From TOLSYN sp963849065 (GTDB lineage: Bacteria; Acidobacteriota; Terriglobia; Terriglobales; Acidobacteriaceae), in the NCBI GenBank assembly GCA_963849065.1, contig CAWKFM010000005.1:496001-560000 (forward strand): DNA of 64,000 nt. Direction: 5' to 3'. Both the position numbers and the translations under genes were made by a program. Positions 62,642 to 64,000 of this stretch are shown piece after piece; the first letter of the stretch is position 1, and each line of letters opens with the position of its first letter. The notes beneath the pieces were generated by a model. It saw only the letters and a program-made list of their open reading frames with translations, was not told the DNA's origin and did not search any database.

Positions 62642-64000
<1,359 letters not shown>

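Overview
The window is bacterial, moderately GC-rich and gene-dense. It most resembles an acidobacterium of the Terriglobia type: it carries a family 2A encapsulin with cysteine desulfurase cargo, many sigma-54 regulators, CgeB-type glycosyltransferase clusters, and short dispersed palindromes with a GGGCCACCC-like tail. That assignment is inferred from gene content and style, not from a marker gene.

Layout. 1-4100 is an accessory zone: a Fic protein cut by the window edge, a decayed heme-binding-type gene, a HigBA toxin-antitoxin pair with a palindromic operator, and a truncated IS1634-type transposase. 4280-33300 is a roughly 29-kb sulfur island. It holds (a) an operon read leftward, porin - ABC importer - acyl-CoA ligase - three-subunit 2-oxoacid:ferredoxin oxidoreductase; (b) an operon read leftward, small membrane protein - YeiH transporter - cysteine synthase - YezD - outer-membrane protein; (c) a cystathionine gamma-synthase/lyase-type gene; (d) rhodanese - serine acetyltransferase; (e) a ribbon-helix-helix gene behind five iteron-like repeats; (f) encapsulin shell plus cysteine desulfurase with an unusually long, internally duplicated N-terminus; (g) an operon read leftward, sulfate-binding protein - MoeB - sulfite reductase/TusA fusion - CysM - JAMM protease - CysO - MoeZ. 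33600-35460 is a scarred region with two partial tRNA-Met 3' halves, msrB and short repeats. 35458-64000 is mostly housekeeping and regulation: glmS, purS, a LytTR regulator, rlmB, HicAB, an RNA-processing metallo-hydrolase, HigBA, an SDR, a sigma-54 two-component system and associated orphan histidine-kinase-like proteins, a seven-gene glycosylation cluster, a CDGSH protein, and a VWA/MoxR pair cut by the right edge.

Main result. The sulfur transcription units in this island are preceded by tiny cysteine-rich open reading frames. Four of them (17580-17666 minus, 17784-17867 plus, 20066-20158 plus, 33181-33267 minus) share one architecture: a promoter whose -10 box lies about 6-9 bases from the ATG (a near-leaderless message), a 27-30 codon peptide with clustered Cys codons, a conserved Ser-Gly pair encoded by TCTGGY, a stop codon, and a Rho-independent terminator whose ascending arm contains a (G/A)CCAGA that can pair with that TCTGGY. 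This is the geometry of classical ribosome-stalling attenuation, sensing charged tRNA-Cys. A fifth, related but different type (LCCCRCCCCR followed by stop) precedes the porin/ABC/oxidoreductase operon and has been tandemly duplicated together with the start of the porin gene. The encapsulin operon has an ordinary promoter and no such leader.

Together the genes make and store reduced sulfur for cysteine: sulfate or sulfonate capture, sulfite reduction, sulfur carriage as a CysO thiocarboxylate activated by MoeZ, condensation by CysM or CysK with substrate supplied through CysE, release of cysteine by the JAMM protease, and desulfuration of cysteine inside the encapsulin compartment. The porin/ABC/ligase/oxidoreductase operon is predicted to import and process an unidentified organosulfur compound.
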